DNA of 64,000 nucleotides from Rhynchopus sp. YZ270_cl-10 (lineage: Eukaryota > Euglenozoa > Diplonemea > Diplonemida > Diplonemidae), in contig OZ037906.1 in assembly GCA_964035575.1 (NCBI GenBank), forward strand, positions 992,001 to 1,056,000. The letters run 5' to 3'. The translations under genes were made by a program, and so were the position numbers. How positions within the stretch are numbered: the stretch's first letter is position 1; each line of letters starts with the position of its first letter. The notes under the pieces were generated by a model. It saw nothing but the letters and a program-made list of their open reading frames with translations. It ran no database searches and was not told where the DNA came from. This document shows positions 29,378 through 39,700 of the stretch, in pieces.

Positions 29378-29432
29378 GGAGCTTGCAGCATGTGGCTACA
29401 CTATTCCAACAATTTTTCAAAAAATTATAAAA
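29378..29432 (+). repeat. Family D element, diverged
   Basis: GTGGAGCTTGCAGCATGTGG then CTACACTATTCCAACAATTT and an A-rich tail. The 3' half matches 47168-47246 closely. Confidence 0.55.
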
Positions 29433-29569
29433 AAAATGTAAACATTTTGTGTGTGCGAGGGGGGCGCAATTCATTCGGGTTCTCTCGTTTCTTTTTTGTT
29501 CAATTTTTTTTCGTCTGCATCAATACTTTTTTTTTCGCGGGTTTTCGCGATTTCCTCGCGCAAAAAACC

Positions 29570-29579
29570 CCCTATAAAA
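29570..29579 (+). promoter_or_regulatory. TATA-box-like CTATAAAAGG
   Basis: Preceded by short GC-rich palindromic bits (CGCGGGTTTTCGCG) and followed about 50 bp later by a family A element. It could be a promoter for that element, or chance. No gene starts nearby. Confidence 0.25.
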
Positions 29580-29629
29580 GGCCCTGACTTTTCCTACGTC
29601 TGAAGAGCCACCACGCCTTTCATTTTTTC

Positions 29630-29682
29630 AAGGTGACTTACAGCACGAGACTCTCAGGTTCATGTTATAAAACTTTTCTTTT
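29630..29682 (+). repeat. Family A element, weak stem
   Basis: AAGGTGACTTACAGCACGAG then ACTCTCAGGTTCATGTTATA, AAACTTTTC. The flanking boxes are conserved but the stem does not pair well. A CTATAAAAGG sequence lies about 50 bp upstream. Confidence 0.6.
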
Positions 29683-30463
29683 TGTGTGCAAAGTGCATAA
29701 AGCACTCTAGAGTGCGCATCGTGTGTGTGTGTATGGGTTGGGGTGCGGCCATTTCGGCACTCTTTTCTGGGCATAGCAAAGGGCACATTTTTTTTTCGAA
29801 GTTTTTTATTTTATTTTTTTTGTGTTTCCTGCATAATCCCCATTCATCTCTCCCCCCCCCCCCCCATTCGGCCCCTTCATGTTTCTGCTGTTGGATCCTC
29901 TTCTTCGTGTGCTTGTGTTGCGCATGTGACACGTGTGTGATTTAGTGTTCATGGTAATTGTATGTTCTTTCCTATGTTTGGTGTTCCGCAAAACGCTTCA
30001 ACGACCTGTCAGTTTATTTTTTTTTTTTTGCTTTTTGTGGAGCACCAATATGTCTCCAGATGCAGGTTAAAATTTTTTTCGTTTTTAAAAAACCCACACA
30101 CCCCTAAAATGCAATGAGAGAAGCCGTGCGGGAAGGGAGAGGGAAACTAGTTAAGAGAGAGTGGAGCTTACACAAAAAAAAAGGAGGAATTGCGCAAAAT
30201 GTAGTTATTTCCAAGGTTCGGTTTGTGTTTTCAAAATTTGATGACCAAAATACGAGAGTTGGAGAGGTTGGATCGCAAGCTTCGTATTTCAAAAAAAATT
30301 AACGCCAGAGAGACCAACCTTCAGACTCTTCTTATAATCCTTTTTTGTGATACAGTCACAGATAAAGCTTTTGTATTTTCACAAAAAAAACAACTTTTTC
30401 TTTTTTCGTTGTGCCCATAAGGCCCAACCCTTCAAGATTTCTCTTCCAACAGTTTTTTTTTTT

Positions 30464-30506
30464 GGGTACACTGTCACAAGAGGGCTTTGTATTTCAATTC
30501 CCCCCT
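30464..30506 (+). repeat. Family C element, 3' end
   Basis: GGGTACACTGTCACAAGAGG then GCTTTGTATTTCAATTC. Confidence 0.6.
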
Positions 30507-30526
30507 CGCCTCTTATGCATAATCCC

Positions 30527-30822
30527 CTACGTGACGCCTCATGTCAGAATGACATGCAAAATAACATCTAAATCACTCTTCTGATGTCATAATGACATGT
30601 AGTACGTGTCATTCTCTGTACAGAACACACACTTTTTCCGTTTTGTTGTTCCAAACCCTCCCTAAGGCAAGGCACTCTCCTTGGGAATAGGTGAGATCAA
30701 CAAACCTTAGAAAAGTGTGTATTCTGTACAAGAGAATGACACGTACCAACACGTACCACATGTCATTATGATATGTGATGATCATCGTTTTACCATGTCA
30801 TGTGCCATGTGGCGTCGTGTAG
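30527..30822. mobile_element. Foldback/MITE-like element with CTACGTGACGCC ends
   Basis: CTACGTGACGCCTCATGTC at the left pairs with CATGTGGCGTCGTGTAG at the right. Inside, ATGTCATAATGACATGTAG and GTACGTGTCATTCTCTGTAC are inverted on the far side, with AAAAGTGTGT near the centre. No ORF. Confidence 0.65.
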
Positions 30823-30882
30823 TGGTGGCTGTATTATGATAATAGCCCATCACATTACAGCCACTACAACCCCCCCTCTATT

Positions 30883-30925
30883 AGGTGACTAAGCAGGGAC
30901 TTAGATTCATCTTACCGAACCATTC
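30883..30925 (+). repeat. Family A hairpin element, 5-bp stem
   Basis: AGGTGACTAAGCAGGGACTT then AGATTCATCTTACCGAACC. CTAAG pairs exactly with CTTAG around CAGGGA, so loss of one base pair is symmetrical on both arms. Confidence 0.7.
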
Positions 30926-31080
30926 TCCCTCTCTCTCTCTTTTTTTTGTGTCAGAAAACATGCTATGCAATGTCAGGTCTTCCAAAACCTTTTTTCTCAC
31001 AAGATTCTCCCCCCTTCCCCCCCCCCCCCCCCCGAACCCCCCCTTTTTTATCACCAAAAATTCAGATAAAACACACAAAA

Positions 31081-34000
31081 ATGAAAACAGCAATAGCAGT
31101 GCTGTGCGCGTATGCAGTGTTGTTCGCGACCTCGGCGGATGGGTCAGGGGTGATCCACAGGGGGACCTTTGATTTGTCCAGCGATTTGTTCAAGACGGAC
31201 AAGAAGGAGCGTATGGTTGTCTTGGGGATGTTCGGGTACTCTGAGAGTGGGGTCTTCAAGATTGAGGTGGAGGACCCTGAGGGCATGGTCAACCCTGCGA
31301 TGCTCACCGGCAGCGCGCCGTCCACGGAGAACAACGGGGTCGGCTTCCTCCTCTCCCCGACCCCTAGCAGGCAGTACTCCCTTAACGAAAAGATCGACGC
31401 AGCCACGCTATGCACCCCTGGCAAGCTGGAGGAAGCTGCCAAGGAGGCAGGCGACTTCCAACGCGAATTCAAACGCATCAAGCTCTTCAAAGTCAGCGAA
31501 GGCACCACTACCACAGACGCACCTCGCACAGACGCACCCACCACGGATGTACCCGCAAATGCAACAACAGGTGCACCTGATACAGACACGCCTGCAGCTG
31601 CAAGGCATGGAGTTGTTCTCGAGGGAGAGTCAGCCCCACCCCAAGAAGTCGTGCTCCCCGTCGGCGAGCGTGTGAAGAACACAAAGTATGTAGGAGAGGT
31701 GAAGAACTTCCTCGGAATGCCGGGGTTCTGGCAGCTCATCGTGTACCGCTGTCTGAAGCAGTCGGACGACCCGAAGGCGCTTGGCGAAGCGGGTCTGAAG
31801 GTGCGTATCACAGAGAAGGGCGACCCATCGACGTACCTGCAGATTGGTGATGTGGTGCTCCCGCAGGTGTACGTTGTGCTGTCGCTTGCGTTCTTCGTGG
31901 CGTTGGCGAAGTGGGTGCACTGGATGCAGCAGAACAAAGAGCATCTGCACAAGATCCACTTCCTCATGGGTGTGGCTGTCATGCTCAAAGCCTGCGCCAC
32001 GCTCTTCGAGGCTCTCAGGTACTACTACTACAGCGAGCACGGCGACATGTTCGCGCTCTACGAGACAATGTACTACATGTTCACGATCCTCAAGGGCGCC
32101 CTCGTCTTCTCCCTCGTGGTCCTCATCGGGTCCGGCTGGTCCTTCCTCAAGCCCTTCCTCGCGGATAAAGACAAAAAGATTCTGATGACAGTGATCCCCC
32201 TGCAGGTGGTCGTCACCATCACGCAGATTATTCTTGATGAAAAGACTGCGGGCAAGGCGGAGTCGAACTACGCCAACTGGCAGGTATGCTATTTTTTTTA
32301 TACCACGCGCGAAAAACGTTTTATAGGTGTACACAGGTGAAAAAGTGAGTGAAATAAGATTCGTGTTATTTCACGCAAATCGTGAAGGATTGGGTGGGGG
32401 AGTGAAATAAAAGATCACGGAGTGAAATATAAGACCACCCCTCTTTATTGTTACTTTTCATGAAGGAAATGTGGGGGATGGGTTGGGAAGTTAGGTGAAA
32501 AAGAAACTGTTTTAATAGGAAGGACAAGTGAAAGGCGTATATGCAGTAACGTTCGCTTAATAACGATATGGGAGTAAACCCATACGCAACGATGATGAAA
32601 GGATTGGGGAAACCAAAAACAGCAATAACAACAATAAAGGCAATAGGCATCAGTGTGTGGACTGCACAAAAAGTCTGTCTGTCTTCAGTGAGCCTCGTTG
32701 CTTCATGTACAGAGACAAGGCCATGCCGAATGAGGATGCTTCCTGGATGAAGAATTGGCCAACTCTGTCTTCAGGGGTTATGGCTTTGCAGTGCTCATAC
32801 GTGATGTACCACCCGTCGTCACCCTTGCGCACAGAACCCGTCTTCAAGCCCACAACTTCCTTGCATCTGAGTCCACCGACAAAGCACACCGCGGCATACG
32901 CCTTCACCAATACCCATTTCGGGCCATCAGTGTCCTTCAGGAGGAAGTCTTCCAGCTGCTTCAGCGAGAAGATGGCGCTCTGCTGGGGTGATTCCTGCGA
33001 GGCCCACTGCTTCAGAAGGGCAGTGATTCTCGAGTATGAAGTTAAGTTCAGATTGTACGTGAGCTTGCACATTTTATTGATTTTGCTAAATGTGCACCAC
33101 AGACTGCTTCCTTTGCGGTCCCTCTTTTCGCGGAGGTGGACCAAAAAGGACACGACGTGTTCTTCCCTGGGCTCGTTCGCTCCTGAAAGTCTGTTGAAAC
33201 GGAGGAAATCGTCCCATGTTTTCCTGTACTGCACACCACTGTTCATGTCTTTGAACAAGTTGTCATGCGCATCCTCTATCTCCGCAAACTTGCGCGTGGG
33301 TCTAGGCATGTGTGTAAAAGGCAAGAAATAATCTGTGTGGTGGTGTGAGGGGTGAACGCGTGGGCTCAACGTTCCACCTGTTTACACCTATAAATACGTT
33401 TTTCACTTGTGGAATAAAATTACATATTGAGTGAAATAAGAACATTTTCTTGCACTTGCCACTAAAAAGGCACCCTCGTGACTCTTATTCCCCTCGCTTC
33501 GCTCGGGAAATAACGCACTCGGGCACCTTTTTAGTGACGCGTGAAATAAAATAGTTCTTATTTCACTCGAATAAATAGTTATTATTTTACGGATAATTTT
33601 GTCGGGAACTTATCCTCCGATTCCAACAAAAAAAAACTTCCCTACAGAAAGTGTTCACGTTCCTCTCGTTCATCTGCTGTGTCATCGTGATCGCACCGGT
33701 GCTGGGTTCGCTTAAGCAGCTGAGAAGTGCACAGAACACCGAAGGAAAGGTTGCAAGAAACCTTGCACGCTTGAAACAGGTATGCGTTGCACGCTCCTCC
33801 TACTCCTCACATACCCACCTCACCCCACCTCCCACCTCTACAGTTCCGCACACTCTATGCAGTGGTGATCATCTACCTGTACTTCAAGATGATTGTGTGC
33901 GAGATGGTTTTGGTCAGCTTTGTGTCATACACGAACACATGGCTGCCAGTGGTGTTGGCAGAGCTTTCTGTGCTGGGGTCGTTTGTGTACATGGGAATTA

Positions 34001-34233
34001 AGTTCCGTCCAATGAAGGAGAACCCCTACATCCACCTGGACGAGGACGACCTCGAGGAGGGCGGTGCAGCGCTGGACCAGGAGCTTGAGGAGATGGCCAA
34101 ATCCAAGCAGGCGGCAGAGAGCTCGCACACCGTCCAGGGTGGAGCACGCTGTTCCACAGAGGAACGTGAAAAGGCGCCCCCCAGCCTCTCCACGCTTGCC
34201 CCAGCTAAAAGACCGACAGAAGCTGATTTCTAG
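31081..34233 (+). CDS. GOST-family (GPR107/GPR108-like) seven-TM protein, three exons
   Basis: Exons 31081-32283, 33648-33779 and 33844-34233, all phase 0, giving 574 residues. ATG 31081 opens a signal peptide (MKTAIAVLCAYAVLFATSA). A luminal beta-rich domain is followed by a Thr/Pro-rich linker (about residues 165-195) and, from about residue 260, the Lung_7-TM_R domain: LPQVYVVLSLAFFVALAKWVHW, HKIHFLMGVAVMLKAC, YYYY, ILKGALVFSLVVLIGSGWSFLKPFL, ILDEKTAG, VFTFLSFICCVIVIAPVLGSLK, EGKVARNLARLKQFRTLYAVV and IYLYFKMIV. These match the GPR107/108 order, including the conserved DGK-like segment before the sixth helix. The tail is acidic then basic. Family members sit in Golgi/endosome membranes and act in trafficking. 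The first intron (1364 nt) carries a tyrosine-recombinase element on the opposite strand. Confidence 0.9.
32311..33404 (-). mobile_element. Crypton-like tyrosine recombinase element
   Basis: An inverted repeat of about 29 bp bounds the unit: GAAAAACGTTTTATAGGTGT then ACACAGGTG at the left, CACCTGTTTACACCTATAAA then TACGTTTTTC at the right. Inside is one recombinase frame on the minus strand. Cryptons usually lack terminal inverted repeats, so either this is a variant or the repeats belong to a host MITE. No reverse transcriptase is present. Confidence 0.5.
32650..33369 (-). CDS. Tyrosine recombinase (Crypton-like), C-terminally short
   Basis: Minus-strand frame; the first ATG is at 33309 (MPRPTRKFAEIEDAH). 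The first half is an all-helical core-binding domain (YRKTWDDFLRFNRLSG, HVVSFLVHLREK, SLKQLEDFLLKDTDG). The catalytic domain then starts with AYAAVCFVGGLRCKEVVGLK, in which GLRxxEV carries the first catalytic arginine, followed by a beta-hairpin (DGWYITYEHCKAI). The frame stops at LFVQSTH, before the family's HxxR and nucleophilic tyrosine would be expected. It is either truncated or continues through an exon I cannot define. It lies antisense in an intron of a conserved gene. Confidence 0.6.
   Translation of the reverse strand: MSPRVHPSHHHTDYFLPFTHMPRPTRKFAEIEDAHDNLFKDMNSGVQYRKTWDDFLRFNRLSGANEPREEHVVSFLVHLREKRDRKGSSLWCTFSKINKMCKLTYNLNLTSYSRITALLKQWASQESPQQSAIFSLKQLEDFLLKDTDGPKWVLVKAYAAVCFVGGLRCKEVVGLKTGSVRKGDDGWYITYEHCKAITPEDRVGQFFIQEASSFGMALSLYMKQRGSLKTDRLFVQSTH
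33430..33569. repeat. Long hairpin GAGTGAAATAAGAAC ... GTTCTTATTTCACTC
   Basis: Outer arms GAGTGAAATAAGAAC/GTTCTTATTTCACTC and inner arms CACTAAAAAGG/CCTTTTTAGTG are both inverted. The outer motif also occurs directly at 32351-32364, on the far side of the recombinase. Confidence 0.65.
33780..33843 (+). other. Intron 2 of the GOST gene, 64 nt
   Basis: Donor CAG|GTATGC, acceptor CCTCTACAG|TTCCGC. The join gives ARLKQ-FRTLYAVV, as in GPR107-type proteins. Confidence 0.85.
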
Positions 34234-34727
34234 AAAATGGGGGGATTTTTTGAGGTTAAAATAGAACTTCAAGCTTCTTAAGGGGGGTGGGTGTGGGGGG
34301 AAGGTGCGTTATTATGCATAGATTGTGTTGGCTTCTGTAATGTTTTTTTCTTTTCTTTTGGTAGATGACCAAACACATCTTACCAAACTTTTTTTTCTTT
34401 TTCTTGATTGCATATGATGAAAATACTTTTTCTTTTTCTTTTTTCTGGTAGGAACAGTAGGAGGGGTTTTGAAGGGAAATAACCTATGATGGGATGGACA
34501 CCAGTTGCCACGCATCTGTTACAGGGTGACTGATCACAGGGAGGATTATGGTTTTCCTCTCATAGTGTCTTCTTTACGTCGTAGGAAAAGTAGAAAAAAA
34601 GGGGGTGAGGTGGGGACAGTTTTTTGACTCCTTTTGACGCTGTCTGTGCATGAAACCTTTGTGAGCACAGCATGTTTCGAACTTTTGTTTTTTTTTTTTT
34701 CTTTTTTTTTCTTTTTACCATTCATTC

Positions 34728-35349
34728 CAGGGTGTTTCCTAATTTGCTTCCGCTTCCGGGGATTTGGAAAAAATTGGCCAGGGAAAAAATTTGCGGGAAA
34801 AAATTAGGGACATATTTAAAGTGCTTATGTTTTGGTATTTTCCCGAAAAAAGTATGTTCGCTGTTCTGGATCGCTCCAATCATTCAAATAAAGCAGTTTT
34901 CGGGAATTTTTATTTTCACCGATGTTGGGTACCGTGCGCCTGCGGCGCTGCCTGTTTCTACAGGCAAACACTTGGCCCCTTTACCTTACACTGACGGGTT
35001 TTGACCAAAACCAAGGACTTGTCCATTTCGTCAAATTGACCCCACCACAGAACGGGCGGATTCCGGAAATGCAAATGCCGGTGTTTTCGGGCATTTTCAT
35101 GTTTTCAGGATCAGGGAGAGAAAATCTGGGTTGTGGGATTTACCTGGTCCCCTTTTCCTTACACTCATTTTGACCAACACCAAGAACTTGGCCATTTCGG
35201 CAAAGTGACCCCACCACAGCGCGGACGGATTCCGGAAATGCCATTCGCGGTGTGTTTTGGGCCTGAAAACCTACCGTTTCTTCAGGGAAAAAATTTGCTT
35301 CCGGATGTCGAAATTTTCCGGAAAAGTTCCGAAATTAGGAAACACCCTG
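34728..35349. mobile_element. hAT-like MITE with 8-bp target duplication ATTCATTC
   Basis: CAGGGTGTTTCCTAATTT at the left is exactly inverted at the right (AAATTAGGAAACACCCTG). ATTCATTC flanks both ends (34720-34727, 35350-35357). An 8-bp duplication and CAGGG terminus are hAT hallmarks. The interior holds two related blocks (GTGACCCCACCACAG..CGGATTCCGGAAATGC type), a GCGCCTGCGGCGC motif, and no ORF. Confidence 0.85.
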
Positions 35350-35438
35350 ATTCATTCCCCCCCCTCGTTTACCTGCGAGCTACAAAATACAAAAATAAAT
35401 AATACCATACATCGAAATCCCATTCTTTTTTTTTAAAA

Positions 35439-35562
35439 ATGCAAACCACGAAATGGATGTAGGACTGCATGGTTGGGGTGTCCACCCCCCGGTACAGCCG
35501 GTCATGCACCAAGGTACACTGTTCACGAAAGGGCTTTGTATTTCAACTCTACTTTTTTTTTT
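35439..35562 (+). repeat. Family C element, full-length type copy (about 120 bp)
   Basis: ATGCAAACCACGAAATGGAT, GTAGGACTGCATGGTTGGGG, TGTCCACCCCCCGGTACAGC, CGGTCATGCACCAAGGTACA, CTGTTCACGAAAGGGCTTTG, TATTTCAACTC, then a T-run. GGTGTCC/GGTACA-type arms and a CACGA loop recur in all copies. The T-run end would suit pol III termination. Confidence 0.75.
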
Positions 35563-36256
35563 TGGTGGGTAAAATCGGAGGGTTTGTAACTCGAAAATTA
35601 CTAACTCTCTCATAAAAAAAAACTATCTAAAACTCTCCGAGAGAAAAAAAAAATCGAGGGTTTTTTGGTAGTCTGGCCGACTGTGTCGGACTCAATTTTT
35701 TTGACTTTTTTTTTGACTTTTTCCTGACTTCTGAAAGTCAAGAAAACTCAAGATTTCAAAAGTCTGGCAGAGTCGGCCATGTATGGATATTCTCTGAGAG
35801 GGGGTATATATTTTTGGGGTTTTCTATCTCCGAGAGTTTAGCCCTTTCTGCTAAACCCTCGGAGACTCTCTGGGATTTCAATGTATGAAATAAAGGTAGA
35901 AAAACAAAAAACAAAGGTAAAAAAAAAAATGGTGCACCTTGTAGAAAAACAAAAGGTCGCCATTTAGTTTCTAACAAATTTCAACATAAAAAAAAAGGGG
36001 GTGTTTTTTCTGACATTCCTAGCCGCAGAAAAAGACACTTCATAGAGAGCAGAAATGCAGTTGTTTTCTACTTTTTGGATTTTTACATTTTTTTTTATTT
36101 TTTATATTTTTGGGAGGGTGGGGGTATTTCTGAATAAAGGATAAAGAACTTGAGGGGAGGGTAAATAGGTAGTAGTTGTATTGTGATAATTGCCCATATT
36201 ACAGCTTAAGTTTCATTCAAAAAAAGGAAATAAAAAAAAAAACTGGGGGTGACCAT

Positions 36257-36559
36257 CAGGCCTGTTGCTAAACCGCGTAGTGGACTTCCGAAATTCTTGA
36301 AAAATGTTTTTACAGGAAATTTTATGTGTGACGTGATGAGGGATCACCACGCAAAGGGGTTAGTTGGGAACCAGGGGGTTGGTGTGCTACGTGTGCGGAT
36401 TGCGGTGATAAAGGGGTCCTCAATGTCGACTGGGCTTCGAACATCAACGTCGGCAAGAGCGAATACCTGCGTGAGTCCTTCCCCGTAAAATCCGTAAAAA
36501 AAGCCCAGAATTCTAAGCCCAAAAAGTACGATTTTCGTCACTGTTTAGCGTCAGGCCTG
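36257..36559. mobile_element. hAT-like MITE with 8-bp target duplication GTGACCAT
   Basis: The left end CAGGCCTGTTGCTAAAC and right end GTTTAGCGTCAGGCCTG are inverted. GTGACCAT flanks both (36249-36256, 36560-36567). 303 bp, no ORF; CAG terminus and 8-bp duplication indicate hAT. Confidence 0.8.
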
Positions 36560-36733
36560 GTGACCATCAGTCCTATTCTTTTGATTATTGTGATAACTTT
36601 TTACCAAACCATCTCTCATTGCACTCACCCTCTTCTCTAGGAACGGAAAAGAAAAAAAAAACGCTTTTTTTGGATACATAAGTTTTTTATACACAAACAA
36701 GAGAAGAGAAGGAAAAAAAAAGGGAAAATCACA

Positions 36734-39700
36734 ATGGCAGACGCTGATGCTGTGCGGAGAATAGCTACGGAGCGCCAGAGGAAACGAGGCACATCCTTCA
36801 AGCAGGAGTACCAAGGGGCAGGTGCGAGAGCGAAGGGCAGAACACGTGCTCCGTCTATGCTCCACGAACCTACAAAGCATATGATTCCGCCGCAGGTATG
36901 GCTGATTGATTTTCTTTTTTTCATATCAGATGTCAATCTCGAAATGGATGTAGGGCAGCAGGACCCTGTGCACTGGTCAGGTTACCAAAAGGACACTGCC
37001 AGGGCGTATTTCAAGTCAAATTTTCTTTTTGAGAATTTTTTTTTGGAATACTGTCATTGCCACAGCTGCACTGTGGAAGGTTGCCCACATTTGTTTATTT
37101 TTTTTGTTTTCCTGATTCCCACTTTACTCAAACCCCCCCACTTCAACACTTCTACAGTCGAAAGCTGACAAAGGAAAGTACACAGTTGTATTCGACCTGG
37201 ACGAAACGCTTATTTACGCAAGGGAGGGTCCACTGTACGCACGACCCGGGCTGGACGAGCTGTTTACACTTTGCCGAGAATCAGTAGAGGCGCTAGTCTG
37301 GACCGCAGGGCTGCGTGCGTATGCGCAGGTATGGCCGTAACTCCGCTTGGGCTCTTTTGCAGCAGAACAACCGTTTTGTTGTCACTCAATTTGTTCCCGG
37401 CTTTGAGCGCACAAACAAAAGACCCGATCTTTTTCACCACCACCACCACCACCACTACCCACAGGCTATCATAAAAAACATCGACAAAAATGGTGCAATC
37501 AAACACTGCGTCTACCGGCATGCGAAGTGGTTCAGCGGTCAGGTATGTGAAAGAACTCCATGGCAAGCTGCAGGCGTCTGCTCGGCATTCATCTCATTCA
37601 AGGAGAATAATTGCAATCAGCACGACGCAAAAAAATAAATAAAAAAAATCTAAATATTTTCCGTGGTTGTAGTTTATCAAACAAAACATCAAACAGGCGG
37701 GGTACCGCAAAGACCTTGGCGTGCTTGGAAGGGACCTGGACCGTACCCTCATGATCGAGAACACACCGGACTGCATCAGAGGGTATGCAATCAAGATCTT
37801 TTTGGTGTGGCTGAATAAAGGGGGCGGGAAAAGTGCGGAAATGTGCGAATCAGCCCCCCCCCCCCCCCCCCCTAGGCATAGGTGCCCGGCGAGTTAAAAA
37901 CAACTCGGCAACTCGCCCAAATTCGGCCAACAACTCGCCCATTTTTTTTGGGCGAGTTGTTTTTTTTTGGGATTTTTTATGGCTACAAAAACACAGGTAC
38001 ACAGGTACACAGGTACACAGGTACACAGGTACACAGGTACACAGGTACACAGGTACACAGGTACACAGGTACACAGGTACACAGGTACACAGGTACACAG
38101 GTACACAGGTACACAGGTACACAGGTACACAGGTACACAGGTACACAGGTACACAGGTACACAGGTACACAGGTACACAGGTACACAGGTACACAGGTAC
38201 ACAGGTACACAGGTACACAGGTACACAGGTACACAGGTACACCTCATCACGTTTTATCTTGTGCATTCCAGCTTGAACGACTCTTTGCCGCTTCACAGCT
38301 GGTCTGTGAATGTGCGCTTTGTGTGGTTTTGTGTATCCCAAAGGAAGTCGTCGCCCAAAGTATTTTGACTAAACGTGTGAACGTTGTGAACCTGGAATCG
38401 ATAGCAGACAGGAAAAGAGATGGGCAGGCAGCGCCTGCCCGACCTGTGGGAAGTGAATCAGTGATTGCCTGACAGATGTCTGGGGAACCGTGTGTTCTGT
38501 GTGGGTATCCATGTACGGAGTATCCCATTCCCCCCAGCAATTACCAAAAATCGTGAGTGTACACGGTGGCCCATGGACCACCACGACCTAGTTACCACCT
38601 ATGACTAGTCATATGACAAGGTGCATGTAATGAGTGGCGTTTGGCCTTAGCCCTGGTTGTTTTTCTTGATATCATGTGTTCCAACCAACGTTACATGTGT
38701 GTAGCCTTACAATGTCCCCTCCCATCCCTGTATGTTTTTGCCTGTAAAAATGGGCGAGTTGTGGCCGAGTTGTGGTCGAGTTGTGCCGAGTATAGGGCGA
38801 GTTGTGCCGAGTATAGGGCGAGTTGTGGCCGAGTTGTTAGGTGAAATCGTAAAGTTCCGACAACTCGCCCAAAAACGACTCGGCGGGCACCTATGCCTAG
38901 GGGGAGCCACCAAAGGCGTTTTGCTGTCCAAAACCCATTTTTTTGAAATTTCGGTGAAGAAATCCACTAAAATGGGCGTACCTGGGCGCAAATCGCCCTG
39001 GGGATCACCCATATATCCCAATAAACCACCTGACGACCTTAACAGAGCATTTCTTGTCCCAAAAAAATGGGGTTTTTGTGAAAAAACACCCCAAAAATGC
39101 GTAACGCTCGCGTAACGCTTGGGGGCCAAAATTTAGCACTTGCCAAGAAATTGCTCCAATCAGACAAAACTCCTTCTAAACACCCGAAAAACACTTCAGT
39201 CCACATCTTCTGGGGTCCCGGGGTGGAAATGTATGGTTTTTGGGGCTTTTAGGGGTCCTGTGTGGGTCCCAGGCGTATTTATGAGGGACGGAACCGCTTA
39301 AAATGCCCGAAATTACCTCGTTTTTAGGGTGCTTTTTCACCTTAAAAATTCAAAAAAAAAGTGCTCAGACAATCACAGAAGTGTCAAAACCCCCTCGGAA
39401 CTACTCGCCAGACCCCCTGCGGGGTGGAGAATCATATTTGCGATCACTTTTTGGGCTATTTTGCCCAAAATAACCCCATGTTACACTTTTGTTACACTTG
39501 CCCCAAAATAGGGTATTTTAGGCCATTTTGGGACAAGTGAGGCACAAGTGAGGCACGTGATTATTTTGGGCAAAATAGCCCAAAAAGTGATCGCAAATAT
39601 GATTCTCCACCCCGCAGGGGGTCTGGTGAGTAGTTCCGAGGGGGTTTTGACACTTCTGTGATTGTCTGAGCACTTTTTTTTGAATTTTTAAGGTGAAAAA

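Larger units (their letters stand above)
29266..31080. other. Spacer with hairpin repeats and a foldback
   Basis: No gene supported. It holds a D-like element (29378-29432), a possible TATA-like CTATAAAAGG (29570-29579), family A copies (29630, 30883), a C copy (30464), a foldback (30527-30822), and a hairpin GTAGTGGTGGCTGTA/TACAGCCACTAC (30820-30868). Confidence 0.7.
32284..33647 (+). other. Intron 1 of the GOST gene, 1364 nt, hosting a mobile element
   Basis: Donor CAG|GTATGC, acceptor CCCTACAG|AAAGTG, phase 0. The join restores the family sequence NYANWQ-KVFTFLSF. It contains an inverted-repeat-bounded tyrosine recombinase element (about 32311-33404) and a hairpin at 33430-33569. Confidence 0.85.
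34234..36733. other. Spacer with two hAT-like MITEs and a family C copy
   Basis: No gene supported. A partial A-like element (GATGACCAAACACATCTTACC) is at 34364-34390. Hosted elements are 34728-35349, 35439-35562 and 36257-36559. 35560-35880 is rich in TCTCGGAG/CTCCGAGAG-type short inverted motifs. CCCTCTTCTCTAG at 36628-36640 is a possible acceptor for the next gene. Confidence 0.7.
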
